From NCBI GenBank assembly GCA_963851085.1, contig CAWKNX010000009.1:62001-126000 (forward strand): DNA of 64,000 nucleotides, given 5' to 3'. Of this stretch, positions 35,463 to 43,959 are shown in pieces. The notes below the pieces were generated by a model that had not been told where the DNA came from, ran no database searches, and worked only from the letters and a program-made list of their open reading frames with translations. The DNA comes from DATFVJ01 sp963851085. Lineage in GTDB: Bacteria > Actinomycetota > Actinomycetes > Streptosporangiales > Streptosporangiaceae. The first letter of the stretch is position 1. Every line of letters begins with the position of its first letter. The position numbers were made by a program, and so were the translations under genes.

Positions 35463-37235
35463 ATGCCAGCATCGGACGTAGCGCCGTTGCCCCGCCTCGG
35501 TGAGGTTTTCTTCGACGTCCGAGGCAACTCCCGTACCATGCGCCTCAGCTGGTACGCGGATACCGGCGTAGCGGTATTCAGCATCTGGCAGGGCGGAACC
35601 TGCACCGGTACGTTCCGGGTACCGATCGCCGATCTGCCCCGGCTCGTCGACGCATTACGACGCGGTCCCGCGGGCGCAACGCCCGTCGGCGCGGATGTGC
35701 GGGGAAGCGGACCCAGGCAGATCCAAGACGAGGGCGCCGCGAGCGGATCGGCGCCAGGGCCGCCCGGTGATCCACTTTCCGCCGGCACCTCCCCGGCCGG
35801 GTACCCGGCGCAGGATCCGTACACCGACCCGGGCCAGTATGGCAACCTGGCCGGCTACGGCGCCCCGGACCGACGGGCCGAGCACTCCGATCCGGCCGCA
35901 TACGGGGGTTACCCGGATCCGGCGGCCCGAGGCGGTTACGCCGAGCCCGCGGCCTACAGCGGCCACCCGGGCCCGGGGGAACCCGCTGGGCACGGTGGTC
36001 ATGCCGATCCCGGCGGGTACGGCGGCTATCCCGATCCCGCGGAGTCCAGCGGTCCGGCCGCAGGCGCCGCTTACAGCGGGTACCCCGAACCGGGACAACC
36101 AGAGCCCGGGGGCGGCCGCTACCCCGATCCCGCCCCGCAGAGCGGCTACCCCGACCCCGACGACCAGGGCAGGCAACCTGAGCCTCCTGCCTACGGCGGC
36201 TATCCCGCTCCCGCGCCGCAGCGCGGCTACCCCGACCCCGACGACTACGGCAGGCAGCCCGGCCCCTGGACGGGCGATCCGGCCGGCCGTGGCGGCTACC
36301 CGCAGACGGGTCCGCAGACAGGCCCGCGGACGGGGGAGTACTACAGCCAGCCTGCCGGGACCGCGGGCCGAGGCTACCCGCAGACGGGGGACTACAGCCG
36401 GCCCGCCGAGGACGGTGGCCGCAGCGGCACTGAGACCGCAAGCTACGGCGGTTATCCCGACCCTGGGGAACATGGCGGCCAGGCAGGTGCCCAGGCCCCC
36501 GGCCGTTATCCAGAGACTGGGCATCCACCGACCGGCTATCCAGAGACTGGGCAGTACAGCCGGCCCGCCGAGGCCGCTGGCACTGGATCCCACGGCAGTT
36601 ACCCACCGCCCGCACCATCCGGCGGCTACCCCGGCACGGGTGAGCACGGCAGGCACGCGGAGCCGACCGGCCCAATCGGGCGCGGCAGCTGTCCGGAGCC
36701 CGCCCCGCAGCGCGGTTACCCGGACCCCGCGGACCGCTGCGGCCAGATCGAGCCCGCAGTTCGCGGCTACTTCGAGCCGAACACGTACGCCGGACATCCC
36801 GAGCCCGCTTCGGCCGGCGGCTACCGCGACCCGGATGAGTACCGTCGCTATCCGGATTCCGGGCTTCCGCCCGCGGCTGCGGGTATTCCGCCGGGTCCGC
36901 AGCAGCCGGATCACACCAGCGTGATGCCCGCACAGCCGGATACCGGCCCGCCGACGGTCGGCATGCCCGCGGTCTCAGGCCGATCTGGCGGTTCGTCCTC
37001 GCGGGGCAGCAGCGTGCCGCCGTATCTGCCGGACCCGTATCTGGATGGCTCGCTGCCGGTCAGTGGTGAGCAGCCGGCGACGGACATGCAGTGGCCAGGC
37101 GCCGAGCGGTCGGCCGCTGACCGGCCTGGTGCCGAGCGACCCACGGCGCAGCGGCCCGCGTCAGGTCCGCGGCGCTCAGAGGACGAGTCCGCACGAGAGC
37201 TTCCCTACGGTTACCCGCCAGCCATCGACCGCTGA
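35463..37235 (+). CDS. Conserved N-terminal domain fused to long GYPDP-repeat region
   Basis: 590 residues from ATG 35463. Residues 1-65 form a compact conserved domain (LPRLGEVFFDVRGNSRTMRL, SWYADTGVAVFSIWQGG and TCTGTFRVPIADLPRLVDALRRG), which I recall as a widespread actinobacterial uncharacterised N-terminus. Residues about 100-490 are low-complexity repeats of the form GGYPDPA/GYPETG, rich in Gly, Tyr, Pro, Asp and Gln. Such segments resemble disordered or phase-separating tails. The last 90 residues are Ser/Pro/Arg-rich. There are no membrane segments. Function unknown. The minus-strand frames across it are shadows of the biased composition. Confidence 0.8.
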   Translation: MPASDVAPLPRLGEVFFDVRGNSRTMRLSWYADTGVAVFSIWQGGTCTGTFRVPIADLPRLVDALRRGPAGATPVGADVRGSGPRQIQDEGAASGSAPGPPGDPLSAGTSPAGYPAQDPYTDPGQYGNLAGYGAPDRRAEHSDPAAYGGYPDPAARGGYAEPAAYSGHPGPGEPAGHGGHADPGGYGGYPDPAESSGPAAGAAYSGYPEPGQPEPGGGRYPDPAPQSGYPDPDDQGRQPEPPAYGGYPAPAPQRGYPDPDDYGRQPGPWTGDPAGRGGYPQTGPQTGPRTGEYYSQPAGTAGRGYPQTGDYSRPAEDGGRSGTETASYGGYPDPGEHGGQAGAQAPGRYPETGHPPTGYPETGQYSRPAEAAGTGSHGSYPPPAPSGGYPGTGEHGRHAEPTGPIGRGSCPEPAPQRGYPDPADRCGQIEPAVRGYFEPNTYAGHPEPASAGGYRDPDEYRRYPDSGLPPAAAGIPPGPQQPDHTSVMPAQPDTGPPTVGMPAVSGRSGGSSSRGSSVPPYLPDPYLDGSLPVSGEQPATDMQWPGAERSAADRPGAERPTAQRPASGPRRSEDESARELPYGYPPAIDR

Positions 37236-37745
37236 CACCGCGGGTCCTCCTGCTGACACCGCGGATCCTCCTGACACCGCGGGCGCTGGTGCCGCGCGCC
37301 CTGACGCGGCGGGTCCCAGAAGCGCGGTCGCGCACCGCGCCCCGCCAGGGGATCTTGTATCGGGAAGTGCGCCGGGAACATCTCCCGGCCCGGCCGCGTT
37401 ACTGTCCATTGCCGGTGTGGCAGCGTGCCCCGGGCCGCACCTTTCGCCTTCGCGGAATACCGTCAGGCTGGAGCCGCGTTGCGCCATTCGCCGAGGAGGC
37501 GACCTCCACACTGGCGTGCTTGCGCCGGGGACCGCAGCTTATGGGCGGCGGTCCCCGGCGCAACTGTGTGCACTGCGCCGCCGATGCGGCGATACCTGTA
37601 CTTCTCGTGACATCTGGGATGCGATGGGTGATGACCAGGGCAGACGCCCGCCAGGCCGCCAACGCGTGCAGACCGGAGTTCGCGAACGTATGCGGTTATC
37701 TCATCTTCTGCTGGATACATAATTGACAGGAGAAGGGGGACTCCA
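37236..37745. other. Intergenic region of 510 bp before lsr2
   Basis: It begins with three near-copies of CTGACACCGCGGATCCTCC, the first including the stop codon of the repeat protein. A strong hairpin lies at 37520-37563. A TACATAAT box at 37716-37723 precedes the lsr2 ribosome site by only a few bases, so the lsr2 leader may be very short. No supported gene. Confidence 0.5.
37520..37563 (+). terminator. 15-bp hairpin, probable terminator
   Basis: TTGCGCCGGGGACCG and its exact complement (37549-37563) are separated by 14 bases. It sits 285 bp after the repeat-protein gene. A role in transcription termination is the simplest reading. Confidence 0.55.
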
Positions 37746-38084
37746 GTGGCACAGAAGGTGTTGGTCACGTACGCATGTGACTATGACAAGAAAGAGATCC
37801 CGCCAGGCCAGGAACGAACCCGCGCCTTCGGCCTGGACGGGCAGAGCTATGAGATTGACCTGTGCAAGAGGCACAGTGACAAGCTCGACGATGTCCTCAA
37901 GAAGTACGCGGGATACGCGCGGAAGTCGACCACGCGGGAACTTCGCCGCAGGCGCCGTACGGCGGCGCACCGCCAGCGAAGCGCGCAGATCCGTGCCTGG
38001 GCGAAGAGCACGGGCCTTCCGGTCAGCGACCGGGGCAGGATCCCTTCTGACGTGATCGACAGATACGAGACGACGCACCACTGA
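37746..38084 (+). CDS. lsr2: Lsr2-family nucleoid-associated protein
   Basis: 112 residues. The N-terminal dimerisation half shows AFGLDGQSYEIDL, the linker is highly basic (RELRRRRRTAAHR), and the C-terminal DNA-binding half has IRAWAKSTG and DRGRIPSDVI with the RGR AT-hook-like motif. Lsr2 coats A/T-rich DNA and silences foreign genes. This copy has unusual cysteines (YACDYD and DLCKRH) and a charged loop KKEIPPGQER in the N-terminal strand region. The GTG start follows AGGAGAAGGGGG. Confidence 0.9.
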   Translation: MAQKVLVTYACDYDKKEIPPGQERTRAFGLDGQSYEIDLCKRHSDKLDDVLKKYAGYARKSTTRELRRRRRTAAHRQRSAQIRAWAKSTGLPVSDRGRIPSDVIDRYETTHH

Positions 38085-38093
38085 CCGGCCGCG

Positions 38094-38342
38094 TCAGACC
38101 GGGGAGCCTGTCTGTTCGGGCTTCCTCGGTCCCGTGGCGGCCGCCAATACCTGGGTGTTGGGCAGGTAGATGAATCCGTCCCCGGTGTCAAGCCGGACGT
38201 AGGTAAGGGCGATCTCGGTGATTTTGCCTTCGTATTGACCGCCGAGCGCGCCCGACCGTATCCACACGAGATCTCCGACCGCGAACGGGCGCGCCTGCAG
38301 CAGCACGATGCCTGCGAAGAGGTTGGACAATGCGCGATCCAA
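38094..38342 (-). pseudogene. MscS-type channel remnant (beta-domain only)
   Basis: About 82 codons encode ALSNLFAGIVLLQARPFAVG, then DLVWI, EGKITEIALTYVRLDTGDG and FIYLPNTQVL: the end of the pore helix and the beta domain of small mechanosensitive channels. The transmembrane segments that should precede it are missing; upstream codons become unrelated after LTLD. The only start is a TTG at 38342. The full protein should be two to three times longer, so I read it as a truncated relic. It ends nine bases from the convergent lsr2 stop. Confidence 0.7.
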
Positions 38343-38404
38343 CGTTAATCCGTCGTGGTGGCGACCGTTCCGGCGATGCGGCGCGCGGCAGGCGGCGGTG
38401 CGGA

Positions 38405-38755
38405 TCAGTAGCCGAGCCGTCGCAGCTTGGCGTCACCGAGGCCGAAGTGATGAGCGATCTCGTGCACCACGGTGATCCGCACCTGATCCGCCACGTCCTG
38501 CCTGGACTGGCAGATTCTCAGGATGGGCAGCCGGTAGATGGTGATCCGGTCGGGCAGCACGCCCGCGTACCACTGCCCGCGAGCGGTGAGCGGCACGCCT
38601 TCGTACAGGCCGAGCAGCCCCGGCTGCGGCGGGTCGGCCTCGTCTTCGACAAAGACGGCGACATTGTCGATCAGCGCGCCAAGTTCGCGCGGGATGCTGT
38701 CGAGCGCCTCGCCGACCAGCGTCTCGAACTCCTCCTCGCCGATCACGAGCACCAT
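38405..38755 (-). CDS. Minimal zincin metallopeptidase family protein
   Basis: 116 residues from ATG 38755. The C-terminal VVHEIAHHFGLGD provides the HExxH zinc site with a third ligand nearby, and EFETLVGEALDSIPRELGALIDNVAVFVEDE is the family N-terminus. The short actinobacterial family (about 115-130 residues) is annotated as a metallopeptidase, but its activity is unproven. The frame opens to 38791; no clear Shine-Dalgarno separates the options. Confidence 0.85.
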   Translation of the reverse strand: MVLVIGEEEFETLVGEALDSIPRELGALIDNVAVFVEDEADPPQPGLLGLYEGVPLTARGQWYAGVLPDRITIYRLPILRICQSRQDVADQVRITVVHEIAHHFGLGDAKLRRLGY

Positions 38756-38776
38756 TCCATTGTCCGGCACGCAGTG

Positions 38777-38811
38777 CGGAGGCCGGGCCACCGAACGTGG
38801 CCCGGCCTCCG
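38777..38811 (-). terminator. 15-bp hairpin terminator downstream of satP
   Basis: CGGAGGCCGGGCCAC and its complement GTGGCCCGGCCTCCG are separated by five bases. It lies between satP and the metallopeptidase gene, both leftward, so it should end the satP transcript. Confidence 0.75.
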
Positions 38812-38879
38812 ATTGATTGTGCTGCGGGTCCTGATCCTACTGCCGACGTAAGCCGGCTACCGGCGTTTGGGTGGGCCGA

Positions 38880-39506
38880 CTAGGCACGCCGGCGGATGAG
38901 CGGCGGCCCGACCGGAATCCGCAGCGGCCCGCCGATGCCGATGGAGACGCTGGCGGCGGACGCATACCAGGCCACCAGGGCCGTCAGGACGCCCACGTAA
39001 CCGCCGACCTTGACGATTGACGTGTTGGTCGAGAAGAACCCGATGAAAAGGATGATCTCGGTCGCTTCCAGGGTGAGGAACACCCCGAACACCGCGGTGT
39101 TGAGCATCGTGCTCCACACCAGCATGTAGGTGTTGAAGATGGCGAACGCGAGCAGGATCCAGCCGAGGTCGTGATCGGCCACGGCGGCCGCCTTGGCGTT
39201 CGGGGCTACGAGCAGCACCCAGAGCCCGAGCCCGATCCAGAACCCGCCGTACGTGGAGAAGGCGGTAGCGCCGAACACGTTCCTGTTGCGGAATTCCCAC
39301 ATCCCTGCGAGCAGCTGGATGAAGCCGCCGTAGGCGAACGCATATCCGAGCCAGGCGTCACCGGTGGCTGCCGTCATCCATTTGGCATTATTGGCTGACA
39401 GCAGGAACGTGGTGAGGGCGAATGCGGCAAGGCCGAGCGGACCGGGATCTGCGATGGGTGGGGCGGCTACCGTCGTGGCGGTCGGGCGATCATCAGTGAC
39501 GCTCAT
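38880..39506 (-). CDS. satP: Acetate uptake transporter, GPR1/FUN34/SatP family
   Basis: 208 residues with six hydrophobic helices. The family signature lies at the N-terminus as ADPGPLGLAAFALTTFLLS (canonical NPAPLGL), followed by FAYGGFIQLLAGMWEFRNRNVFGATAFSTYG. It imports acetate or succinate with protons. No acetate kinase or acetyl-CoA synthetase gene is nearby. It appears to be monocistronic, with a terminator downstream. Confidence 0.93.
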   Translation of the reverse strand: MSVTDDRPTATTVAAPPIADPGPLGLAAFALTTFLLSANNAKWMTAATGDAWLGYAFAYGGFIQLLAGMWEFRNRNVFGATAFSTYGGFWIGLGLWVLLVAPNAKAAAVADHDLGWILLAFAIFNTYMLVWSTMLNTAVFGVFLTLEATEIILFIGFFSTNTSIVKVGGYVGVLTALVAWYASAASVSIGIGGPLRIPVGPPLIRRRA

Positions 39507-39865
39507 GGTGACTCCTAGTGACGCGATTGGCGCGGCCTGGCTTCGGTCGGGAAGTCAGGCCAGCGCCGGGGACAGGACGGCCCGGGGCGGATACTGGGCG
39601 CCGCCGCCTGAACAAACACCGGCACTGCGGATGCGTGCCGGGTAGCTCAGCGGGAGGTGTGCAGTCCGGGCCCATCAGCGGCCTTCCTTCAGCTGATGAA
39701 CGATTAAAGAACCGGCCAAGGGGACCTGATACAAGTAACTCTGCCAACAGCTCTGGTGCAGTGTCCAGATAGTAACTTTGGATACTTTGTACTCCCGCTG
39801 CGGATGCCTGGCAAGGCATTCGATCGCCACGATTCCGCGCGCCTGGCAGTTTGCTCGCTCGCCGG
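39507..39865. other. Intergenic region of 359 bp upstream of satP
   Basis: It holds a stretch of lower GC (39700-39800) with AGTAACTCTG and AGTAACTTTG as an imperfect direct repeat 38 bp apart, which could be regulator sites for satP. I could not align a promoter. A tRNA-like D-arm near 39650 lacks the other arms. No gene. Confidence 0.4.
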
Positions 39866-41548
39866 TCAGCGTGGGCGCGGACGCGGCGGCACTCCTGGCC
39901 TGCTCCGTGCGAGCACCCGGCCAAGTCCCGCGCGTGTGGCAAGGACGATCATCCGGTCGTGCGCGGAGAGAAGGTATCCCTGATGGGGTTTCCAGTCCAT
40001 TTCGTCGACCCCTCGCCGGCGCAGTGCGATAACCCGCGCCTGGCCCGCTTCGTGCACCTGCTGTAGCGCGGCACCTTCAAGTTCCGAATCAGGATCGACG
40101 GGCACATCCGCGATGAGCAGGACATGGCGGCCGACCGGAATGGTCCGCAGGACCTGATGCTCGAGCATGGCTACCGCGAACGACGGCGCGGCAAGGTAGG
40201 AGACGCTTCGCGACACGATATTGCCGCCGAGTGTCTTCTCTAGCCGCACCGCGAGGTCGTCGTCGAACAGCCGGACGACGATCCGCAGGTCCTCACGGAG
40301 CGAGCGGGCGTGCAGCGCTGTCTCCAGGTTGAACACGTCCGTGCTCGTGACCGAGACCAGGCAGCGGCAGGTGTCGATTCCCGCTGCCCGCAGGGTCTCG
40401 TCCCTGCTGACCTGCCCGGTGACGACAGGCACCCCGAGGCGCTTGGCCATGGCGACGCCCTGGGCGTTCGGGTTCCTGTCCACGCAGATGACACGCACTC
40501 CCAGGTCGTGCAGTTGCCCCACGATGCGGGTGCCGACATTGCCCAGCCCGACCACGATCACGTGATCGGTGATCGTCTTCCTGTTCCCGTCGAGCGTGCT
40601 CGCCAGCCTGGCACCCACGATGGCCGCGGTCACCGTGGGCAAGAACGCCATCCCGTCGAAGGTGAGCATGACCTGGGCGAACCGCTCAGGGGCACTGAGG
40701 CGGACGTTGGTGACCGCGGCGCCTGCCGCATCGAGCAGCGTCAGATACAGCGCGTTTGGCAGCGAATATCGGCCTGCGGTGGCCAGCAGGGCGAAGCCGG
40801 CGATGAGTACCGCGAACAGGACGACAAAGGCGACGCCGAGCTTGCGGCCGAAGAACGAGCGCAGCGGCGCGCTGAGCGCCCGCACCGGGCGGCGGTGCGC
40901 CCGCGCGAGCGGATCGCGTGGTGTGCCGTCGGCGACCGCGAGGACGAGATCGGCGCTGCCCTGGTCATCGGGCAGGATTCGTGGCTGGGTCGGGGTGGTG
41001 GTGTCCGCCAGCCCGCAGATCACCTGCCTGGCGTCGGCTTCGGTGCGTCGCGCCACGTACAGGGTCCGGCGCGCCAGCCGGACGTGGCTTGGCGCCGGCT
41101 CGCCAAGGGCGGCGGCGACGAAGGAAGGCGCGGCAACGTCCGACTCGGAAAGCACGGCGCAGTCGTGAAAGAACGAACGGACCCGGTCGCCGAGGCGGGT
41201 GTTGAAAATGTGCAGCACAAACCGCAGCTCAGGGTTCAGTTCCTGGGCGCGGAGCGCAGCGTGGAAGTTCCCCACGTCGTCTTGCTGCAGCAGCGCCACC
41301 GCCCGTGCGGAGCCAACCCGCGCCTCACGGAACGCATCCGCGGTGAGGGCCGGCCGTTCGATCACGCGGACGTTGGGCAACTGGGCGATCCTCGGGCCCT
41401 GGTTACCCTCCCTCGACGGCAGGATCACCGTGACGTCTTCGCCGTACCTGACGGTGAGCTCTTCGGTCAGCAGGTAGGCGAGCGACTGGTCTCCGCACAC
41501 GACCAGATGACCCGGGCGGGAATTGCGTCGCCTGGCGACCGTAGGCAC
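39866..41548 (-). CDS. Two-TM ion channel with duplicated RCK (TrkA-N) domains
   Basis: 560 residues. An N-terminal RCK Rossmann domain (HLVVCGDQSLAYLLTEEL) is followed by a membrane region at about 245-330: one helix (LGVAFVVLFAVLIAGFALLA), a pore-loop-like segment (SLPNALYLTLLDAAGAA) and a second helix (LTFDGMAFLPTVTAAIVGARLA). A second RCK Rossmann domain starts HVIVVGLGNVGTRIV with the GxGxxG motif. This is the architecture of CASTOR/POLLUX-like and TrkA-coupled channels. The pore does not show TVGYG, so potassium selectivity is not assured. It should be gated by a nucleotide or ion. Confidence 0.88.
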   Translation of the reverse strand: MPTVARRRNSRPGHLVVCGDQSLAYLLTEELTVRYGEDVTVILPSREGNQGPRIAQLPNVRVIERPALTADAFREARVGSARAVALLQQDDVGNFHAALRAQELNPELRFVLHIFNTRLGDRVRSFFHDCAVLSESDVAAPSFVAAALGEPAPSHVRLARRTLYVARRTEADARQVICGLADTTTPTQPRILPDDQGSADLVLAVADGTPRDPLARAHRRPVRALSAPLRSFFGRKLGVAFVVLFAVLIAGFALLATAGRYSLPNALYLTLLDAAGAAVTNVRLSAPERFAQVMLTFDGMAFLPTVTAAIVGARLASTLDGNRKTITDHVIVVGLGNVGTRIVGQLHDLGVRVICVDRNPNAQGVAMAKRLGVPVVTGQVSRDETLRAAGIDTCRCLVSVTSTDVFNLETALHARSLREDLRIVVRLFDDDLAVRLEKTLGGNIVSRSVSYLAAPSFAVAMLEHQVLRTIPVGRHVLLIADVPVDPDSELEGAALQQVHEAGQARVIALRRRGVDEMDWKPHQGYLLSAHDRMIVLATRAGLGRVLARSRPGVPPRPRPR

Positions 41549-41845
41549 GGCGCGATCCTAGCTAGCACGGGAGGATCCAGCACAACGTTAGGGGTCAGCG
41601 CGCCGCGCCTGCCCGGCGGCGTGTGGATGCCGGCTGACTGCGCCATCCGCGGCCCGTGGCCATGCCGTGACGTGGAGCGCCCTATCCGCGGGCCCGCTAA
41701 GCCGACGGCTTCCTGCCTGCTCCCGGTGGAGTAGGCCCGGATCCTCCCCCCGGTGGACGCGGGCGCGCTCGTCGTGGGCGCACAATGAGCTATGGAGCGA
41801 CACCCCAGATCCAGTGAGCCAGATCCAGTGCCGAGGAGCCGGCCG

Positions 41846-42325
41846 ATGACGACTGACCGTGCGATCCGCGCGTCGGATCACGACAGGGAGCACGTCGTCG
41901 AGATTCTCCGCACGCAGTACGCGGAGGGCAGGCTGACGCTCGAGGAGTTCGACGAGCGGATGACCGCCGCGTACGCGGGCAGGACCTGGGGTGATCTGCT
42001 TGATCTGACGAACGATCTCCCGGCGGACGTGCGGCTCGGCGCGGACCTGGCCACGGCACGCAGCCGGCCGGTGGGGCAGCTGCCCGCGGATCAGCGACCG
42101 CCACAGCGGCCATCGACCCTGATGCCGCTGCGGTTGGTGCCGCTGATCCCGCTGCTGCTCGCGGGGGTCGTTCTCGCCTCGATCGCCTGGGGCGGCATGG
42201 GCTACCCCGGTCACCATCAGCGCTACGTGTCGGTCTTTCCCATCTGGCTGCTTGTGATGGCCATCTTCTTCCTGAGGCGCGGCGTGTCCAGGCACCGCGG
42301 TGGCCGGGGCGGCCCGTTCCGTTAG
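41846..42325 (+). CDS. DUF1707 domain membrane protein
   Basis: 159 residues. The DUF1707 SHOCT-like helix pair is intact at the N-terminus (RASDHDREHVVEILRTQYAEG, then RLTLEEFDERMTAAYAGRTWGDLLDLTNDLP). Two membrane helices follow (LVPLIPLLLAGVVLASIAW and VFPIWLLVMAIFFL) and the tail is basic. The domain is common in actinobacteria as a short cytoplasmic module on membrane proteins; function unknown. ATG 41846 has AGGAG seven bases upstream, better than the earlier ATG 41792. Confidence 0.85.
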   Translation: MTTDRAIRASDHDREHVVEILRTQYAEGRLTLEEFDERMTAAYAGRTWGDLLDLTNDLPADVRLGADLATARSRPVGQLPADQRPPQRPSTLMPLRLVPLIPLLLAGVVLASIAWGGMGYPGHHQRYVSVFPIWLLVMAIFFLRRGVSRHRGGRGGPFR

Positions 42326-42350
42326 AGCGACGGGCTCCGTCAGCCCTGAC

Positions 42351-43100
42351 CTAGCCGCTGCCCACGGGCTCCGCCAGGCGCGCGCGGGCCGCCTTGGCCA
42401 AGGCGAGGAAGAGGCTATGGTCCTCGCTTACCTCGGGGTGCCATTGCACGGCGACCATGAACGGGTGCCCGTCCAGTTCGACGGCCTCGATTACCCCGTC
42501 ATCGGACCGTGCGGTGGCGGTGAGCCCAGCGCCCAGGCGCTCGATCGCCTGATGGTGGTGGCAGGGCACGCTGAGCGTGTCCCGGCCAAGGATCCCTGCG
42601 ACGTGGCTGCCGGGCGTGACGTGCACCGTCCGCGTACCATACTCGGCGGGCCCCGGGGCATGCCCGTCGTGGCCGACCGTTTCCGGCACGTGCTGAAGCA
42701 GCGTGCCGCTGTGGAGCACATTCAGCAGTTGCAGGCCACGGCAGATGCCCAGCACCGGCAGGCCGGCCTCGAAAGCGGCCCGCAGCAGCGCGAGTTCCGC
42801 GGCGTCCCGGTCCTGGCTCACCCGCGCCGTGCGCGGGTGCGGCTGCGTCGCGTAGAGCAACGGATCGATGTCGCCGCCACCGCTGAGCAGCAGGCCGTCA
42901 AGCCGGTTCACCACCTGCTGCGCGCCGGGCACCGGAGGCAGCACCACGGGCACGCAGCCAGCTGCGGCGACCCGGTCCACGTACGCATGCGGCACCAGCG
43001 TGGCGTGCTCCTGCCATCCCGCCCACTGCGCAGGCTCCGCGTACGCGCTGATCCCGATCACGGGCTTGGCTGGGAAGCTGCCGGTCACGCAGTCCATCAT
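42351..43100 (-). CDS. Gamma-glutamyl-gamma-aminobutyrate hydrolase-like amidase (peptidase C26)
   Basis: 249 residues. A class I glutamine amidotransferase-like fold with nucleophile cysteine in GICRGLQLLNV and the His/Glu pair in VQWHPEVSEDHS. LLLSGGGDIDPLLY is typical of PuuD-type hydrolases, which release glutamate from gamma-glutamyl amines. It is the last gene of the leftward amine operon. The start is placed at ATG 43100; upstream codons to 43175 translate a G/C palindrome and are unlikely to be coding. Confidence 0.9.
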   Translation of the reverse strand: MMDCVTGSFPAKPVIGISAYAEPAQWAGWQEHATLVPHAYVDRVAAAGCVPVVLPPVPGAQQVVNRLDGLLLSGGGDIDPLLYATQPHPRTARVSQDRDAAELALLRAAFEAGLPVLGICRGLQLLNVLHSGTLLQHVPETVGHDGHAPGPAEYGTRTVHVTPGSHVAGILGRDTLSVPCHHHQAIERLGAGLTATARSDDGVIEAVELDGHPFMVAVQWHPEVSEDHSLFLALAKAARARLAEPVGSG

Positions 43101-43117
43101 GGGCCACCGCTCTGCCA

Positions 43118-43150
43118 ACCCGGGGGACGCCCCCCCGGAACCCCCCCGCT
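43118..43150. repeat. G/C-block palindrome upstream of the C26 amidase
   Basis: CCGGGGG (43120-43126), a short loop and CCCCCGG (43132-43138), then GAACCCCCCCGC. It is the same family of words as at 2697 and 31213, in the inter-gene space of the operon. Confidence 0.5.
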
Positions 43151-43182
43151 GTGGCGGCACGGGGTGGCAGCACATCGCGCCA

Positions 43183-43959
43183 TCACAGCGGTGTCACGTA
43201 CGCGGCGGTGATGCCGCCGTCGACGGTGAGGCTGGTCGCCGTGATGAAGGAGGCATCATCGCTGGCCAGGAAGGCGACCACGGCGGCTATCTCGTCCGCC
43301 TCTGCGAACCGGCCAGCTGGCACGTGCACGATCCGCCGGGCAGCCTGCTGCGGGTCGGCGGCGAACAGCTCGGCGAGCAGCGGCGTGTTCACCGGCCCAG
43401 GGCACAGCGCGTTGACCCGGACCCCGCTGCGCGCGAACTGCACGCCGAGTTCGCGGCTGAGCGCGAGCACGCCGCCTTTTGACGCGGTGTAGGAGATCTG
43501 TGAGGTGGCGGCGCCCATCAGGGCGACGAACGATGCCGTGTTGATGACCGATCCGCTGCCGCGCCGCAGCATGTAAGGGATCACATGCTTGCAGCAAAGG
43601 AAGACTGAGGTCAGGTTCACTTCCTGGACCTGCCGCCAGGCGTCGAGCCCGGTGTCAAGAACGGAGCCGTCCGCGGGCGGCGAGATCCCCGCGTTGTTGA
43701 AGGCGATGTCAATGCGCCCGAACTCACGGTGAGCGGTCTCGCACATCCGCCTGACGTCGTCCTCGCTCGTGACGTCGGCCTGCACGAAAAGCCCGCCGGT
43801 CTTGTCGGCTGCTTCCTGACCTGTCTCGGCGTCCACATCGACGGCCACAACTGTCGCCCCCTCGGCCGCGAGCCGCTTCGAGCTGGCTAGCCCGATCCCA
43901 CTGCCGGCGCCGGTAACGATGGCGACCCGGCCTTCCAGGCGCAGCATCTGATTCATCAT
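43183..43959 (-). CDS. Short-chain dehydrogenase/reductase
   Basis: 258 residues. TGAGSGIG (about 16-23) binds the cofactor, with Asp ahead in VDVD suggesting NAD; NNAG and the catalytic Ser/Tyr/Lys (NTASF and SYTASKGG) are intact. CPGPVNTPLLAELF follows. It overlaps the aldehyde dehydrogenase by four bases. In this operon it may oxidise an alcohol produced by gamma-glutamylation of an amino-alcohol; that is inference. In the classic Puu pathway a flavin oxidase holds this place. Confidence 0.92.
   Translation of the reverse strand: MMNQMLRLEGRVAIVTGAGSGIGLASSKRLAAEGATVVAVDVDAETGQEAADKTGGLFVQADVTSEDDVRRMCETAHREFGRIDIAFNNAGISPPADGSVLDTGLDAWRQVQEVNLTSVFLCCKHVIPYMLRRGSGSVINTASFVALMGAATSQISYTASKGGVLALSRELGVQFARSGVRVNALCPGPVNTPLLAELFAADPQQAARRIVHVPAGRFAEADEIAAVVAFLASDDASFITATSLTVDGGITAAYVTPL

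Noticed and set aside
35578..36933. Long minus-strand frames across the GYPDP-repeat gene
   Set aside because: Arg/Pro-rich composition mirrors the codon bias of the sense gene; no domain, start context or conserved motif.
39635..39720. tRNA-like D-arm (GGTAGCTCAGCGGGAGG)
   Set aside because: No anticodon arm, T-loop (GGTTCGA) or matching acceptor stem follows; only the D-arm resembles a tRNA.
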